A stretch of DNA of 64,000 nt from Apostichopus japonicus (Eukaryota > Echinodermata > Holothuroidea > Aspidochirotida > Stichopodidae), in assembly GCF_037975245.1 (NCBI RefSeq), contig NC_092569.1, forward strand, positions 1,467,501-1,531,500, in the 5' to 3' direction. Positions within the stretch are counted from its first letter, which is position 1. The number at the start of each line of letters is the position of its first letter. A program made the position numbers and the translations under genes. The notes beneath the pieces were generated by a model. It was given only the letters and a program-made list of their open reading frames with translations, was not told the origin of the DNA and did not search any database. This document shows positions 1-13,100 of the stretch, piece after piece.

Positions 1-3000
1 ACTTTTGTCTCGAGAGAAGCGTCTAGTGGGTGCTGGTAGTCCGTTCTACGTATCCTGAGAGAAATTTGAAAACTTTCATTTTTGGCCCAAATATGACGAT
101 TTTGTAAGGCTATACCCTTATGATTTTGTCGGATTTTGGCCAAAATCCCGACTTTTTTAATTCTTCCCAAAATTGTACCTGAGGTATTTGGCGTCCCTTT
201 GGATTCCTTTCCAGGTGACAAGAGTAGTATCAACACTCATATTTTGGTGGAAAAATGAAAATTAAAAACCATATCTCGACGTCATTTAATATGGAATTTA
301 AATGAGTAAAACTTCGTCTTATGCCACTTTTGTCTCGAGAGAAGCGTCTAGTGGGTGCTGGTAGTCCGTTCTACGTATCCTGAGAGAAATTTGAAAACTT
401 TCATTTTTGGCCCAAATATGACGATTTTGTAAGGCTATACCCTTATGATTTTGTCGGATTTTGGCCAAAGTCACGACTTTTTTAATTCTTCCCAAAATTG
501 TACCTGAGGTGTGTGGCGTCCCTTTGGATTCCTTTCCAGGTGACAAGAGTAGCATAAACACTCATATTTTGGTGGAAAAATGAAAATTAAAAACCATATC
601 TCGACGTCATTTAATATGATATTTAAATGAGTAAAACTTCGTCTCATGCCACTTTTGTCTCGAGAGAAGCGTCTAGTGGGTGCTGGTAGTCCGTTCTACG
701 TATCCTGAGAGAAATTTGAAAACTTTCATTTTTGGCCCAAATATGACGATTTTGTAAGGTTATACCCTTATGATTTTGTCGGATTTTGGCCAAAATCACG
801 ACTTTTTTAATTCTTCCCAAAATTGTACCTGAGGTGTGTGGCGTCCCTTTGGATTCCTTTCCAGGTGACAAGAGTAGTATAAACACTCATATTTTGGTGG
901 AACAATGAAAATTAAAAACCATATCTCGACGTCATTTAATATGGAATTTAAATGAGTAAAACTTCGTCTTATGCCACTTTTGTCTCGAGAGAAGCGTCTA
1001 GTGGGTGCTGGTAGTCCGTTCTACGTATCCTGAGAGAAATTTGAAAACTTTCATTTTTGGCCCAAATATGACGATTTTGTAAGACTATACCCTTATGATT
1101 TTGTCGGATTTTGGCCAAAAACACGACTTTTTTAATTCTTCCCAAAATTGTACCTGAGGTATTTGGCGTCCCTTTGGATTCCTTTCCAGGTGACAAGAGT
1201 AGTATAAACACTCATATTTTGGTGGAAAAATGAAAATGAAAACCATATCTCGACGTCATTTAATATGGAATTTAAATGACAAAAACTTCGTCTAATGCCA
1301 CTTTTGTCTCGAGAGAAGCGTCTAGTGGGTGCTGGTAATCCGTTCTACGTATCCTGAGAGAAATTTGAAAACTCTCATATTTGGCCCAAATTTGACGACT
1401 TTGTAAGACTATACCCTTATGATTTTGTCGGATTTTGGCCAAAATCACGACTTTTTTAATTCTTCTCAAAATTGTACCTGAGGTGTGTGGCGTCCTTTGG
1501 ATTCCTTTCCAGGTGACAAGAGTAGTATAAACACTCATATTTTGGTGGAAAAATGAAAATTAAAAACCATTTCTCGACGTCATTTAATATGGATTTTAAA
1601 TGAGTAAAACTTCCGTCTTATGCCACTTTTGTCTCGAGAGAAGCGTCTAGTGGGTGCTGGTAGTCCGTTCTACGTATCCTGAGAGAAATTTGAAAACTTT
1701 CATTTTTGGCCCAAATTTGACGATTTTGTAAGGCTATACCCTTATGATTTTGTCGGATTTTGGCCAAAATCACGACTTTTTTAATTCTTCTCAAAATTGT
1801 ACCTGAGGTGTGTGGCGTCCCTTTGATTCCTTTCCAGGTGACAAGAGTAGTATAAACACTCATATTTTGGTGGAAAAATGAAAATTAAAAACCATATCTC
1901 GACGTCATTTAATATGGAATTTAAATGAATAAAACTTCGTCTCATGCCACTTTTGTCTCGAGAGAAGCGTCTAGTGGGTGCTGGTAGTCCGTTCTACGTA
2001 TCCTGAGAGAAATTTGAAAACTTTCATTTTTGGCCCAAATATGACGATTTTGTAAGGCTATACCCTTATGATTTTGTCGGATTTTGGCCAAAATCACGAC
2101 TTTTTTAATTCTTCCCAAAATTGTACCTGAGGTGTGTGGCGCTCTTTGGATTCCTATCCAGGTGACAAGAGTAGTATAAACACTCATATTTTGGTGGAAA
2201 AATGAAAATGAAAACCATATCTCGACGTCATTTAATATGGAATTTAAATGACAAAAACTTCGTCTAATGCCACTTTTGTCTCGAGAGAAGCGTCTAGTGG
2301 GTGCTGGTAATCCGTTCTACGTATCCTGAGAGAAATTTGAAAACTCTCATATTTGGCCCAAATTTGACGACTTTGTAAGACTATACCCTTATGATTTTGT
2401 CGGATTTTGGCCAAAATCACGACTTTTTTAATTCTTCTCAAAATTGTACCTGAGGTGTGTGGCGTCCTTTGGATTCCTTTCCAGGTGACAAGAGTAGTTA
2501 TAAACACTCATATTTTGGTGGAAAAATGAAAATTAAAAACCATATCTCGACGTCATTTAATATGGAATTTAAATGAGTAAAACTTCGTCTTCTGCCACTT
2601 TTGTCTCGAGAGAAGCGTCTAGTGGGTGCTGGTAATCCGTTCTACGTATCCTGAGAGAAATTTGAAAACTCTCATTTTTGGCCCAAATTTGACGATTTTG
2701 TAAGACTATACCCTTATGATTTTGTCGGATTTTGGCCAAAATCACGACTTTTTTAATTCTTCCCAAAATTGTACCTGAGGTTTGTGGCGCCCTTTGGATT
2801 CCTTTCCAGGTGACAAGAGTAGTATAAACACTCATATTTTGGTGGAAAAATGAAAATTAAAAACCATATCTCGACGTCATTTAATATGGAATTTAAATGA
2901 GTAAAACTTCGTCTTATGCCACTTTTGTCTCGAGAGAAGCGTCTAGTGGGTGCTGGTAGTCCGTTCTACGTATCCTGAGAGAAATTTGAAAACTTTCATT

Positions 3001-6000
3001 TTTGGCCCAAATATGACGATTTTGTAAGACTATACCCTTATGATTTTGTCGGATTTTGGCCAAAAACACGACTTTTTTAATTCTTCCCAAAATTGTACCT
3101 GAGGTATTTGGCGTCCCTTTGGATTCCTTTCCAGGTGACAAGAGTAGTATAAACACTCATATTTTGGTGGAAAAATGAAAATGAAAACCATATCTCGACG
3201 TCATTTAATATGGAATTTAAATGACAAAAACTTCGTCTAATGCCACTTTTGTCTCGAGAGAAGCGTCTAGTGGGTGCTGGTAATCCGTTCTACGTATCCT
3301 GAGAGAAATTTGAAAACTCTCATATTTGGCCCAAATTTGACGACTTTGTAAGACTATACCCTTATGATTTTGTCGGATTTTGGCCAAAATCACGACTTTT
3401 TTAATTCTTCTCAAAATTGTACCTGAGGTGTGTGGCGTCCTTTGGATTCCTTTCCAGGTGACAAGAGTAGTATAAACACTCATATTTTGGTGGAAAAATG
3501 AAAATTAAAAACCATTTCTCGACGTCATTTAATATGGATTTTAAATGAGTAAAACTTCCGTCTTATGCCACTTTTGTCTCGAGAGAAGCGTCTAGTGGGT
3601 GCTGGTAGTCCGTTCTACGTATCCTGAGAGAAATTTGAAAACTTTCATTTTTGGCCCAAATTTGACGATTTTGTAAGGCTATACCCTTATGATTTTGTCG
3701 GATTTTGGCCAAAATCACGACTTTTTTAATTCTTCTCAAAATTGTACCTGAGGTGTGTGGCGTCCCTTTGATTCCTTTCCAGGTGACAAGAGTAGTATAA
3801 ACACTCATATTTTGGTGGAAAAATGAAAATTAAAAACCATATCTCGACGTCATTTAATATGGAATTTAAATGACTAAAACTTCGTCTCATGCCACTTTTG
3901 TCTCGAGAGAAGCGTCTAGTGGGTGCTGGTAATCCGTTCTACGTATCCTGAGAGAAATTTGAAAACTCTCATTTTTGGCCCAAATTTGACGATTTTGTAA
4001 GACTTTACCCTTATGATTTTGTCGGATTTTGGCCAAAATCACGACTTTTTTAATTCTTCCCAAAATTGTACCTGAGGTTTGTGGCGCCCTTTGGATTCCT
4101 TTCCAGGTGACAAGAGTAGTATAAACACTCATATTTTGGTGGAAAAATGAAAATTAAAAACCATATCTCGACGTCATTTAATATGGAATTTAAATGAATA
4201 AAACTTCGTCTGATGCCACTTTTGTCTCGAGAGAAGCGTCTAGTGGGTGCTGGTAGTCCGTTCTACGTATCCTGAGAGAAATTTGAAAACTTTCATTTTT
4301 GGCCCAAATTTGACGATTTTGTAAGGCTATACCCTTATGATTTTGTCGGATTTTGGCCAAAATCACGACTTTTTTAATTCTTCTCAAAATTGTACCTGAG
4401 GTGTGTGGCGTCCCTTTGATTCCTTTCCAGGTGACAAGAGTAGTATAAACACTCATATTTTGGTGGAAAAATGAAAATTAAAAACCATATCTCGACGTCA
4501 TTTAATATGGAATTTAAATGACTAAAACTTCGTCTCATGCCACTTTTGTCTCGAGAGAAGCGTCTAGTGGGTGCTGGTAATCCGTTCTACGTATCCTGAG
4601 AGAAATTTGAAAACTCTCATTTTTGGCCCAAATTTGACGATTTTGTAAGACTATACCCTTATGATTTTGTCGGATTTTGGCCAAAATCACGACTTTTTTA
4701 ATTTTTCCCAAAATTGTACCTGAGGTTTGTGGCGCCCTTTGGATTCCTTTCCAGGTGACAAGAGTAGTATAAACACTCATATTTTGGTGGAAAAATGAAA
4801 ATTAAAAACCATATCTCGACGTCATTTAATATGGAATTTAAATGAGTAAAACTTCCGTCTTATGCCACTTTTGTCTCGAGAGAAGCGTCTAGTGGGTGCT
4901 GGTAGTCCGTTCTACGTATCCTGAGAGAAATTTGAAAACTTTCATTTTTGGCCCAAATTTGACGATTTTGTAAGGCTATACCCTTATGATTTTGTCGGAT
5001 TTTGGCCAAAATCACGACTTTTTTAATTCTTCTCAAAATTGTACCTGAGGTGTGTGGCGTCCCTTTGGATTCCTTTCCAGGTGACAAGAGTAGCATAAAC
5101 ACTCATATTTTGGTGGAAAAATAAAAATTAAAAACCATATCTCGACGTCATTTAATATGATATTTAAATGAGTAAAACTTCGTCTCATGCCACTTTTGTC
5201 TCGAGAGAAGCGTCTAGTGGGTGCTGGTAGTCCGTTCTACGTATCCTGAGAGAAATTTGAAAACTTTCATTTTTGGCCCAAATATGACGATTTTGTAAGG
5301 CTATATACCCTTATGATTTTGTCGGATTTTGGCCAAAATCACGACTTTTTTAATTCTTCTCAAAATTGTACCTGAGGTGTGTGGCGTCCCTTTGATTCCT
5401 TTCCAGGTGACAAGAGTAGTATAAACACTCATATTTTGGTGGAAAAATGAAAATTAAAAACCATATCTCGACGTCATTTAATATGGAATTTAAATGACTA
5501 AAACTTCGTCTTATGCCACTTTTGTCTCGAGAGAAGCGTCTAGTGGGTGCTGGTAATCCGTTCTACGTATCCTGAGAGAAATTTGAAAACTCTCATTTTT
5601 GGCCCAAATTTGACGATTTTGTAAGACTATACCCTTATGATTTTGTCGGATTTTTTCCAAAATCACGACTTTTTTAATTCTTCCCAAAATTGTACCTGAG
5701 GTTTGTGGCGCCCTTTGGATTCCTTTCCAGGTGACAAGAGTAGTATAAACACTCATATTTTGGTGGAAAAATGAAAATTAAAAACCATATCTCGACGTCA
5801 TTTAATATGGAATTTAAATGAGTAAAACTTCGTCTTATGCCACTTTTATCTCGAGAGAAGCGTCTAGTGGGTGCTGGTATTCCGTTCTACGTATCCTGAG
5901 AGAAATTTGAAAACTCTCATATTTGGCCCAAATTTGACGATTTTGTAAGGCTATACCCTTATGATTTTGTCGGATTTTGGCCAAAATCACGACTTTTTTA

Positions 6001-6158
6001 ATTCTTCTCAAAATTGTACCTGAGGTGTGTGGCGTCCCTTTGATTCCTTTCCAGGTGACAAGAGTAGTATAAACACTCATATTTTGGTGGAAAAATGAAA
6101 ATTAAAAACCATATCTCGACGTCATTTAATATGGAATTTAAATGACTAAAACTTCGTC

Positions 6159-8104
6159 TCATGCCACTTTTGTCTCGAGAGAAGCGTCTAGTGGGTGCTG
6201 GTAATCCGTTCTACGTATCCTGAGAGAAATTTGAAAACTCTCATTTTTGGCCCAAATTTGACGATTTTGTAAGACTATACCCTTATGATTTTGTCGGATT
6301 TTGGCCAAAATCACGACTTTTTTAATTTTTCCCAAAATTGTACCTGAGGTTTGTGGCGCCCTTTGGATTCCTTTCCAGGTGACAAGAGTAGTATAAACAC
6401 TCATATTTTGGTGGAAAAATGAAAATTAAAAACCATATCTCGACGTCATTTAATATGGAATTTAAATGAGTAAAACTTCGTCTTATGCCACTTTTGTCTC
6501 GAGAGAAGCGTCTAGTGGGTGCTGGTATTCCGTTCTACGTATCCTGAGAGAAATTTGAAAACTCTCATATTTGGCCCAAATTTGACGATTTTGTAAGACT
6601 ATACCCTTATGATTTTGTCGGATTTTTTCCAAAATCACGACATTTTTAATTCTTCTCAAAATTGTACCTGAGGTGTGTGGCGTCCTTTGGATTCCTTTCC
6701 AGGTGACAAGAGTAGTATAAACACTCATATTTTGGTGGAAAAATGAAAATTAAAAACCATTTCTCGACGTCATTTAATATGGATTTTAAATGAGTAAAAC
6801 TTCCGTCTTATGCCACTTTTGTCTCGAGAGAAGCGTCTAGTGGGTGCTGGTAGTCCGTTCTACGTATCCTGAGAGAAATTTGAAAACTTTCATTTTTGGC
6901 CCAAATTTGACGATTTTGTAAGGCTATACCCTTATGATTTTGTCGGATTTTGGCCAAAATCACGACTTTTTTAATTCTTCTCAAAATTGTACCTGAGGTG
7001 TGTGGCGTCCCTTTGATTCCTTTCCAGGTGACAAGAGTAGTATAAACACTCATATTTTGGTGGAAAAATGAAAATTAAAAACCATATCTCGACGTCATTT
7101 AATATGGAATTTAAATGACTAAAACTTCGTCTCATGCCACTTTTGTCTCGAGAGAAGCGTCTAGTGGGTGCTGGTAATCCGTTCTACGTATCCTGAGAGA
7201 AATTTGAAAACTCTCATTTTTGGCCCAAATTTGACGATTTTGTAAGACTATACCCTTATGATTTTGTCGGATTTTGGCCAAAATCACGACTTTTTTAATT
7301 TTTCCCAAAATTGTACCTGAGGTTTGTGGCGCCCTTTGGATTCCTTTCCAGGTGACAAGAGTAGTATAAACACTCATATTTTGGTGGAAAAATGAAAATT
7401 AAAAACCATATCTCGACGTCATTTAATATGGAATTTAAATGAGTAAAACTTCGTCTTATGCCACTTTTGTCTCGAGAGAAGCGTCTAGTGGGTGCTGGTA
7501 TTCCGTTCTACGTATCCTGAGAGAAATTTGAAAACTCTCATATTTGGCCCAAATTTGACGATTTTGTAAGACTATACCCTTATGATTTTGTCGGATTTTT
7601 TCCAAAATCACGACTTTTTTAATTCTTCTCAAAATTGTACCTGAGGTGTGTGGCGTCCTTTGGATTCCTTTCCAGGTGACAAGAGTAGTATAAACACTCA
7701 TATTTTGGTGGAAAAATGAAAATTAAAAACCATTTCTCGACGTCATTTAATATGGATTTTAAATGAGTAAAACTTCCGTCTTATGCCACTTTTGTCTCGA
7801 GAGAAGCGTCTAGTGGGTGCTGGTAGTCCGTTCTACGTATCCTGAGAGAAATTTGAAAACTTTCATTTTTGGCCCAAATTTGACGATTTTGTAAGGCTAT
7901 ACCCTTATGATTTTGTCGGATTTTGGCCAAAATCACGACTTTTTTAATTCTTCTCAAAATTGTACCTGAGGTGTGTGGCGTCCCTTTGATTCCTTTCCAG
8001 GTGACAAGAGTAGTATAAACACTCATATTTTGGTGGAAAAATGAAAATTAAAAACCATATCTCGACGTCATTTAATATGGAATTTAAATGACTAAAACTT
8101 CGTC
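6159..8104. repeat. Two consecutive copies of a three-monomer block (973 bp each)
   Basis: Three successive monomers starting near 6159 recur starting near 7132 in the same order. They are a type with a TTTTTCCCAAAATTG variant, a type with TTTTTTCC in the palindrome, and a type preceded by ACTTCCGTC. A single-base difference is visible near 6641 (GACATTTTT against GACTTTTTT). This is a smaller, nested level of higher-order structure in the same array. Confidence 0.85.
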
Positions 8105-9076
8105 TTATGCCACTTTTGTCTCGAGAGAAGCGTCTAGTGGGTGCTGGTAATCCGTTCTACGTATCCTGAGAGAAATTTGAAAACTCTCATTTTTGGCCCA
8201 AATTTGACGATTTTGTAAGACTATACCCTTATGATTTTGTCGGATTTTGGCCAAAATCAAGACTTTTTTAATTCTTCCCAAAATTGTACCTGAGGTTTGT
8301 GGCGCCCTTTGGATTCCTTTCCAGGTGACAAGAATAGTATAAACACTCATATTTTGGTGGAAAAATGAAAATTAAAAACCATATCTCGACGTCATTTAAT
8401 ATGGAATTTAAATGACTAAAACTTCGTCTTATGCCACTTTTGTCTCGAGAGAAGCGTCTAGTGGGTGCTGGTATTCCGTTCTACGTATCCTGAGAGAAAT
8501 TTGAAAACTCTCATATTTGGCCCAAATTTGACGATTTTGTAAGGCTATACCCTTATGATTTTGTCGGATTTTGGCCAAAATCACGACTTTTTTAATTCTT
8601 CTCAAAATTGTACCTGAGGTGTGTGGCGTCCCTTTGATTCCTTTCCAGGTGACAAGAGTAGTATAAACACTCATATTTTGGTGGAAAAATGAAAATTAAA
8701 AACCATATCTCGACGTCATTTAATATGGAATTTAAATGACTAAAACTTCGTCTTATGCCACTTTTGTCTCGAGAGAAGCGTCTAGTGGGTGCTGGTAATC
8801 CGTTCTACGTATCCTGAGAGAAATTTGAAAACTCTCATTTTTGGCCCAAATTTGACGATTTTGTAAGACTATACCCTTATGATTTTGTCGGATTTTGGCC
8901 AAAATCACGACTTTTTTAATTCTTCCCAAAATTGTACCTGAGGTTTGTGGCGCCCTTTGGATTCCTTTCCAGGTGACAAGAGTAGTATAAACACTCATAT
9001 TTTGGTGGAAAAATGAAAATTAAAAACCATATCTCGACGTCATTTAATATGGAATTTAAATGAGTAAAACTTCGTC

Positions 9077-9527
9077 TTATGCCACTTTTGTCTCGAGAGA
9101 AGCGTCTAGTGGGTGCTGGTATTCCGTTCTACGTATCCTGAGAGAAATTTGAAAACGCTCATATTTGGCCCAAATTTGACGATTTTGTAAGACTATACCC
9201 TTATGATTTTGTCGGATTTTGGCCAAAATCACGACTTTTTTAATTCTTCCCAAAATTGTACCTGAGGTGTGTGGCGTCCCTTTGGATTCCTTTCCAGGTG
9301 ACAAGAGTAGCATATAGGCTATACCCTTATGATTTTGTCGGATTTTGGCCAAAATCACGACTTTTTTAATTCTTCCCAAAATTGTACCTGAGGTATTTGG
9401 CGTCCCTTTGGATTCCTTCCCAGGTGACAAGAGTAGTATAAACACTCATATTTTGGTGGAAAAATGAAAATTAAAAACCATATCTCGACGTCATTTAATA
9501 TGGAATTTAAATGAATAAAACTTCGTC
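9077..9527. repeat. Rearranged satellite monomer with an internal 126-bp duplication
   Basis: This monomer is about 451 bp instead of 324-325 bp. The segment from GGCTATACCCTTATG to the GTGACAAGAGTAG block appears twice. The first copy runs straight into the second at GTAGCATATAGGCTATA, so a partial unit has been inserted in register. This is what unequal exchange or slippage at a short TATA-like homology would leave. Confidence 0.85.
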
Positions 9528-10112
9528 TCATGCCACTTTTGTCTCGAGAGAAGCGTCTAGTGGGTGCTGGTAGTCCGTTCTACGTATCCTGAGAGAAATT
9601 TGAAAACTTTCTTTTTTGGCCCAAATATGACGATTTTGTAAGGCTATACCCTTATGATTTTGTCGGATTTTGGCCAAAATCACGACTTTTTTAATTCTTC
9701 CCAAAATTGTACCTGAGGTGTGTGGCGCTCTTTGGATTCCTATCCAGGTGACAAGAGTAGTATAAACACTCATATTTTGGTGGAAAAATGAAAATGAAAA
9801 CCATATCTCGACGTCATTTAATATGGAATTTAAATGACTAAAACTTCGTCTTATGCCACTTTTGTCTCGAGAGAAGCGTCTAGTGGGTGCTGGTAATCCG
9901 TTCTACGTATCCTGAGAGAAATTTGAAAACTCTCATATTTGGCCCAAATTTGACGATTTTGTAAGACTATACCCTTATGATTTTGTCGGATTTTGGCCAA
10001 AATCACGACTTTTTTAATTCTTCCCAAAATTGTACCTGAGGTGTGTGGCGTCCCTTGGATTCCTTTCCAGGTGACAAGAGTAGTATAAACACTCATATTT
10101 TGGTGGAAAAAT

Positions 10113-13100
10113 AAAAATTAAAAACCATATCTCGACGTCATTTAATATGATATTTAAATGAGTAAAACTTCGTCTCATGCCACTTTTGTCTCGAGAGAAG
10201 CGTCTAGTGGGTGTTGGTAGTCCGTTCTACGTATCCTGAGAGAAATTTGAAAACTTTCATTTTTGGCCCAAATATGACGATTTTGTAAGGCTATATACCC
10301 TTATGATTTTGTCGGATTTTGGCCAAAATCCCGACTTTTTTAATTCTTCCCAAAATTGTACCTGAGGTATTTGGCGTCCCTTTGGATTCCTTTCCAGGTG
10401 ACAAGAGTAGTATAAACACTCATATTTTGGTGGAAAAATGAAAATTAAAAACCATATCTCGACGTCATTTAATATGGAATTTAAATGAGTAAAACTTCGT
10501 CTTATGCCACTTTTGTCTCGAGAGAAGCGTCTAGTGGGTGCTGGTAATCCGTTCTACGTATCCTGAGAGAAATTTGAAAACTCTCATATTTGGCCCAAAT
10601 TTGACGATTTTGTAAGACTATACCCTTATGATTTTGTCGGATTTTGGCCAAAATCACGACTTTTTTAATTCTTCCCAAAATTGTACCTCGGATGTGTGGC
10701 GCCCTTTGGATTCCTTTCCAGGTGACAAGAGTAGTATAAACACTCATATTTTGGTGGAAAAATGAAAATTAAAAACCATATCTCGACGTCATTTAATATG
10801 GAATTTAAATGAGTAAAACTTCGTCTTATGCCACTTTTGTCTCGAGAGAAGCGTGTAGTGGGTGCTGGTAATCCGTTCTACGTATCCTGAGAGAAATTTG
10901 AAAACTCTCATATTTGGCCCAAATTTGACGATTTTGTAAGACTATACCCTTATGATTTTGTCGGATTTTGGCCAAAATCACGACTTTTTTAATTCTTCCC
11001 AAAATTGTTCCTCGGATGTGTGGCGCCCTTTGGATTCCTTTCCAGGTGACAAGAGTAGTATAAACACTCATATTTTGGTGGAAAAATGAAAATTAAAAAC
11101 CATATCTCGACGTCATTTAATATGGAATTTAAATGAGAAAAACTTCGTCTTATGCCACTTTTGTCTCGAGAGAAGCGTCTAGTGGGTGCTGGTAGTCCGT
11201 TCTACGTATCCTGAGAGAAATTTGAAAACTTTCATTTTTGGCCCAAATATGACGATTTTGTAAGGCTATACCCTTATGATTTTGTCGGATTTTTTCCAAA
11301 ATCACGACTTTTTTAATTCTTCCCAAAATTGTACCTGAGGTGTGTGGCGTCCCTTTGGATTCCTTTCCAGGTGACAAGAGTAGTATAAACACTCATATTT
11401 TGGTGGAAAAATGAAAATGAAAACCATATCTCGACGTCATTTAATATGGAATTTAAATGACTAAAACTTCGTCTTATGCCACTTTTGTCTCGAGAGAAGC
11501 GTCTAGTGGGTGCTGGTAATCCGTTCTACGTATCCTGAGAGAAATTTGAAAACTCTCATATTTGGCCCAAATTTGACGATTTTGTAAGACTATACCCTTA
11601 TGATTTTGTCGGATTTTGGCCAAAATCACGACTTTTTTAATTCTTCTCAAAATTGTACCTGAGGTGTGTGGCGTCCTTTGGATTCCTTTCCAGGTGACAA
11701 GAGTAGTATAAACACTCATATTTTGGTGGAAAAATGAAAATTAAAAACCATTTCTCGACGTCATTTAATATGGATTTTAAATGAGTAAAACTTCCGTCTT
11801 ATGCCACTTTTGTCTCGAGAGAAGCGTCTAGTGGGTGCTGGTAGTCCGTTCTACGTATCCTGAGAGATATTTGAAAACTTTCATTTTTGGCCCAAATATG
11901 ACGATTTTGTAAGGCTATACCCTTATGATTTTGTCGGATTTTGGCCAAAATCACGACTTTTTTAATTCTTCTCAAAATTGTACCTGAGGTGTGTGGCGTC
12001 CCTTTGGATTCCTTTCCAGGTGACAAGAGTAGTATAAACACTCATATTTTGGTGGAAAAATGAAAATTAAAAACCATATCTCGACGTCATTTAATATGGA
12101 ATTTAAATGAATAAAACTCCGTCTTATGCCACTTTTGTCTCGAGAGAAGCGTCTAGTGGGTGCTGGTAATCCGTTCTACGTATCCTGAGAGAAATTTGAA
12201 AACTCTCATATTTGGCCCAAATTTGACGATTTTGTAAGGCTATACCCTTATGATTTTGTCGGATTTTGGCCAAAATCACGACTTTTTTAATTCTTCCCAA
12301 AATTGTACCTGAGGTGTGTGGCGTCCCTTTGGATTCCTTTCCAGGTGACAAGAGTAGTATAAACACTCATATTTTGGTGGAAAAATGAAAATTAAAAACC
12401 ATATCTCGACGTCATTTAATATGGAATTTAAATGAATAAAACTCCGTCTTATGCCACTTTTGTCTCGAGAGAAGCGTCTAGTGGGTGCTGGTAATCCGTT
12501 CTACGTATCCTGAGAGAAATTTGAAAACTCTCATATTTGGCCCAAATTTGACGATTTTGTAAGGCTATACCCTTATGATTTTGTCGGATTTTGGCCAAAA
12601 TCACGACTTTTTTAATTCTTCTCAAAATTGTACCTGAGGTGTGTGGCGTCCCTTGGATTCCTTTCCAGGTGACAAGAGTAGTATAAACACTCATATTTTG
12701 GTGGAAAAATGAAAATTAAAAACCATATCTCGAGGTCATTTAATATGGAATTTAAATGAGTAAAACTTCGTCTTATGCTACTTTTGTCTCGAGAGAAGCG
12801 TCTAGTGGGTGCTGGTAGTCCGTTCTACGTATCCTGAGAGAAATTTGAAAACTCTCATTTTTGGCCCAAATTTGACGATTTTGTAAGACTATACCCTTAT
12901 GATTTTGTCGGATTTTGGCCAAAATCACGACTTTTTTAATTCTTCCCAAAATTGTACCTGAGGTTTGTGGCGCCCTTTGGATTTCTTTCCAGGTGACAAG
13001 AGTAGTATAAACACTCATATTTTGGTGGAAAAATGAAAATTAAAAACCATATCTCGACGTCATTTAATATGATATTTAAATGAGTAAAACTTCGTCTCAT

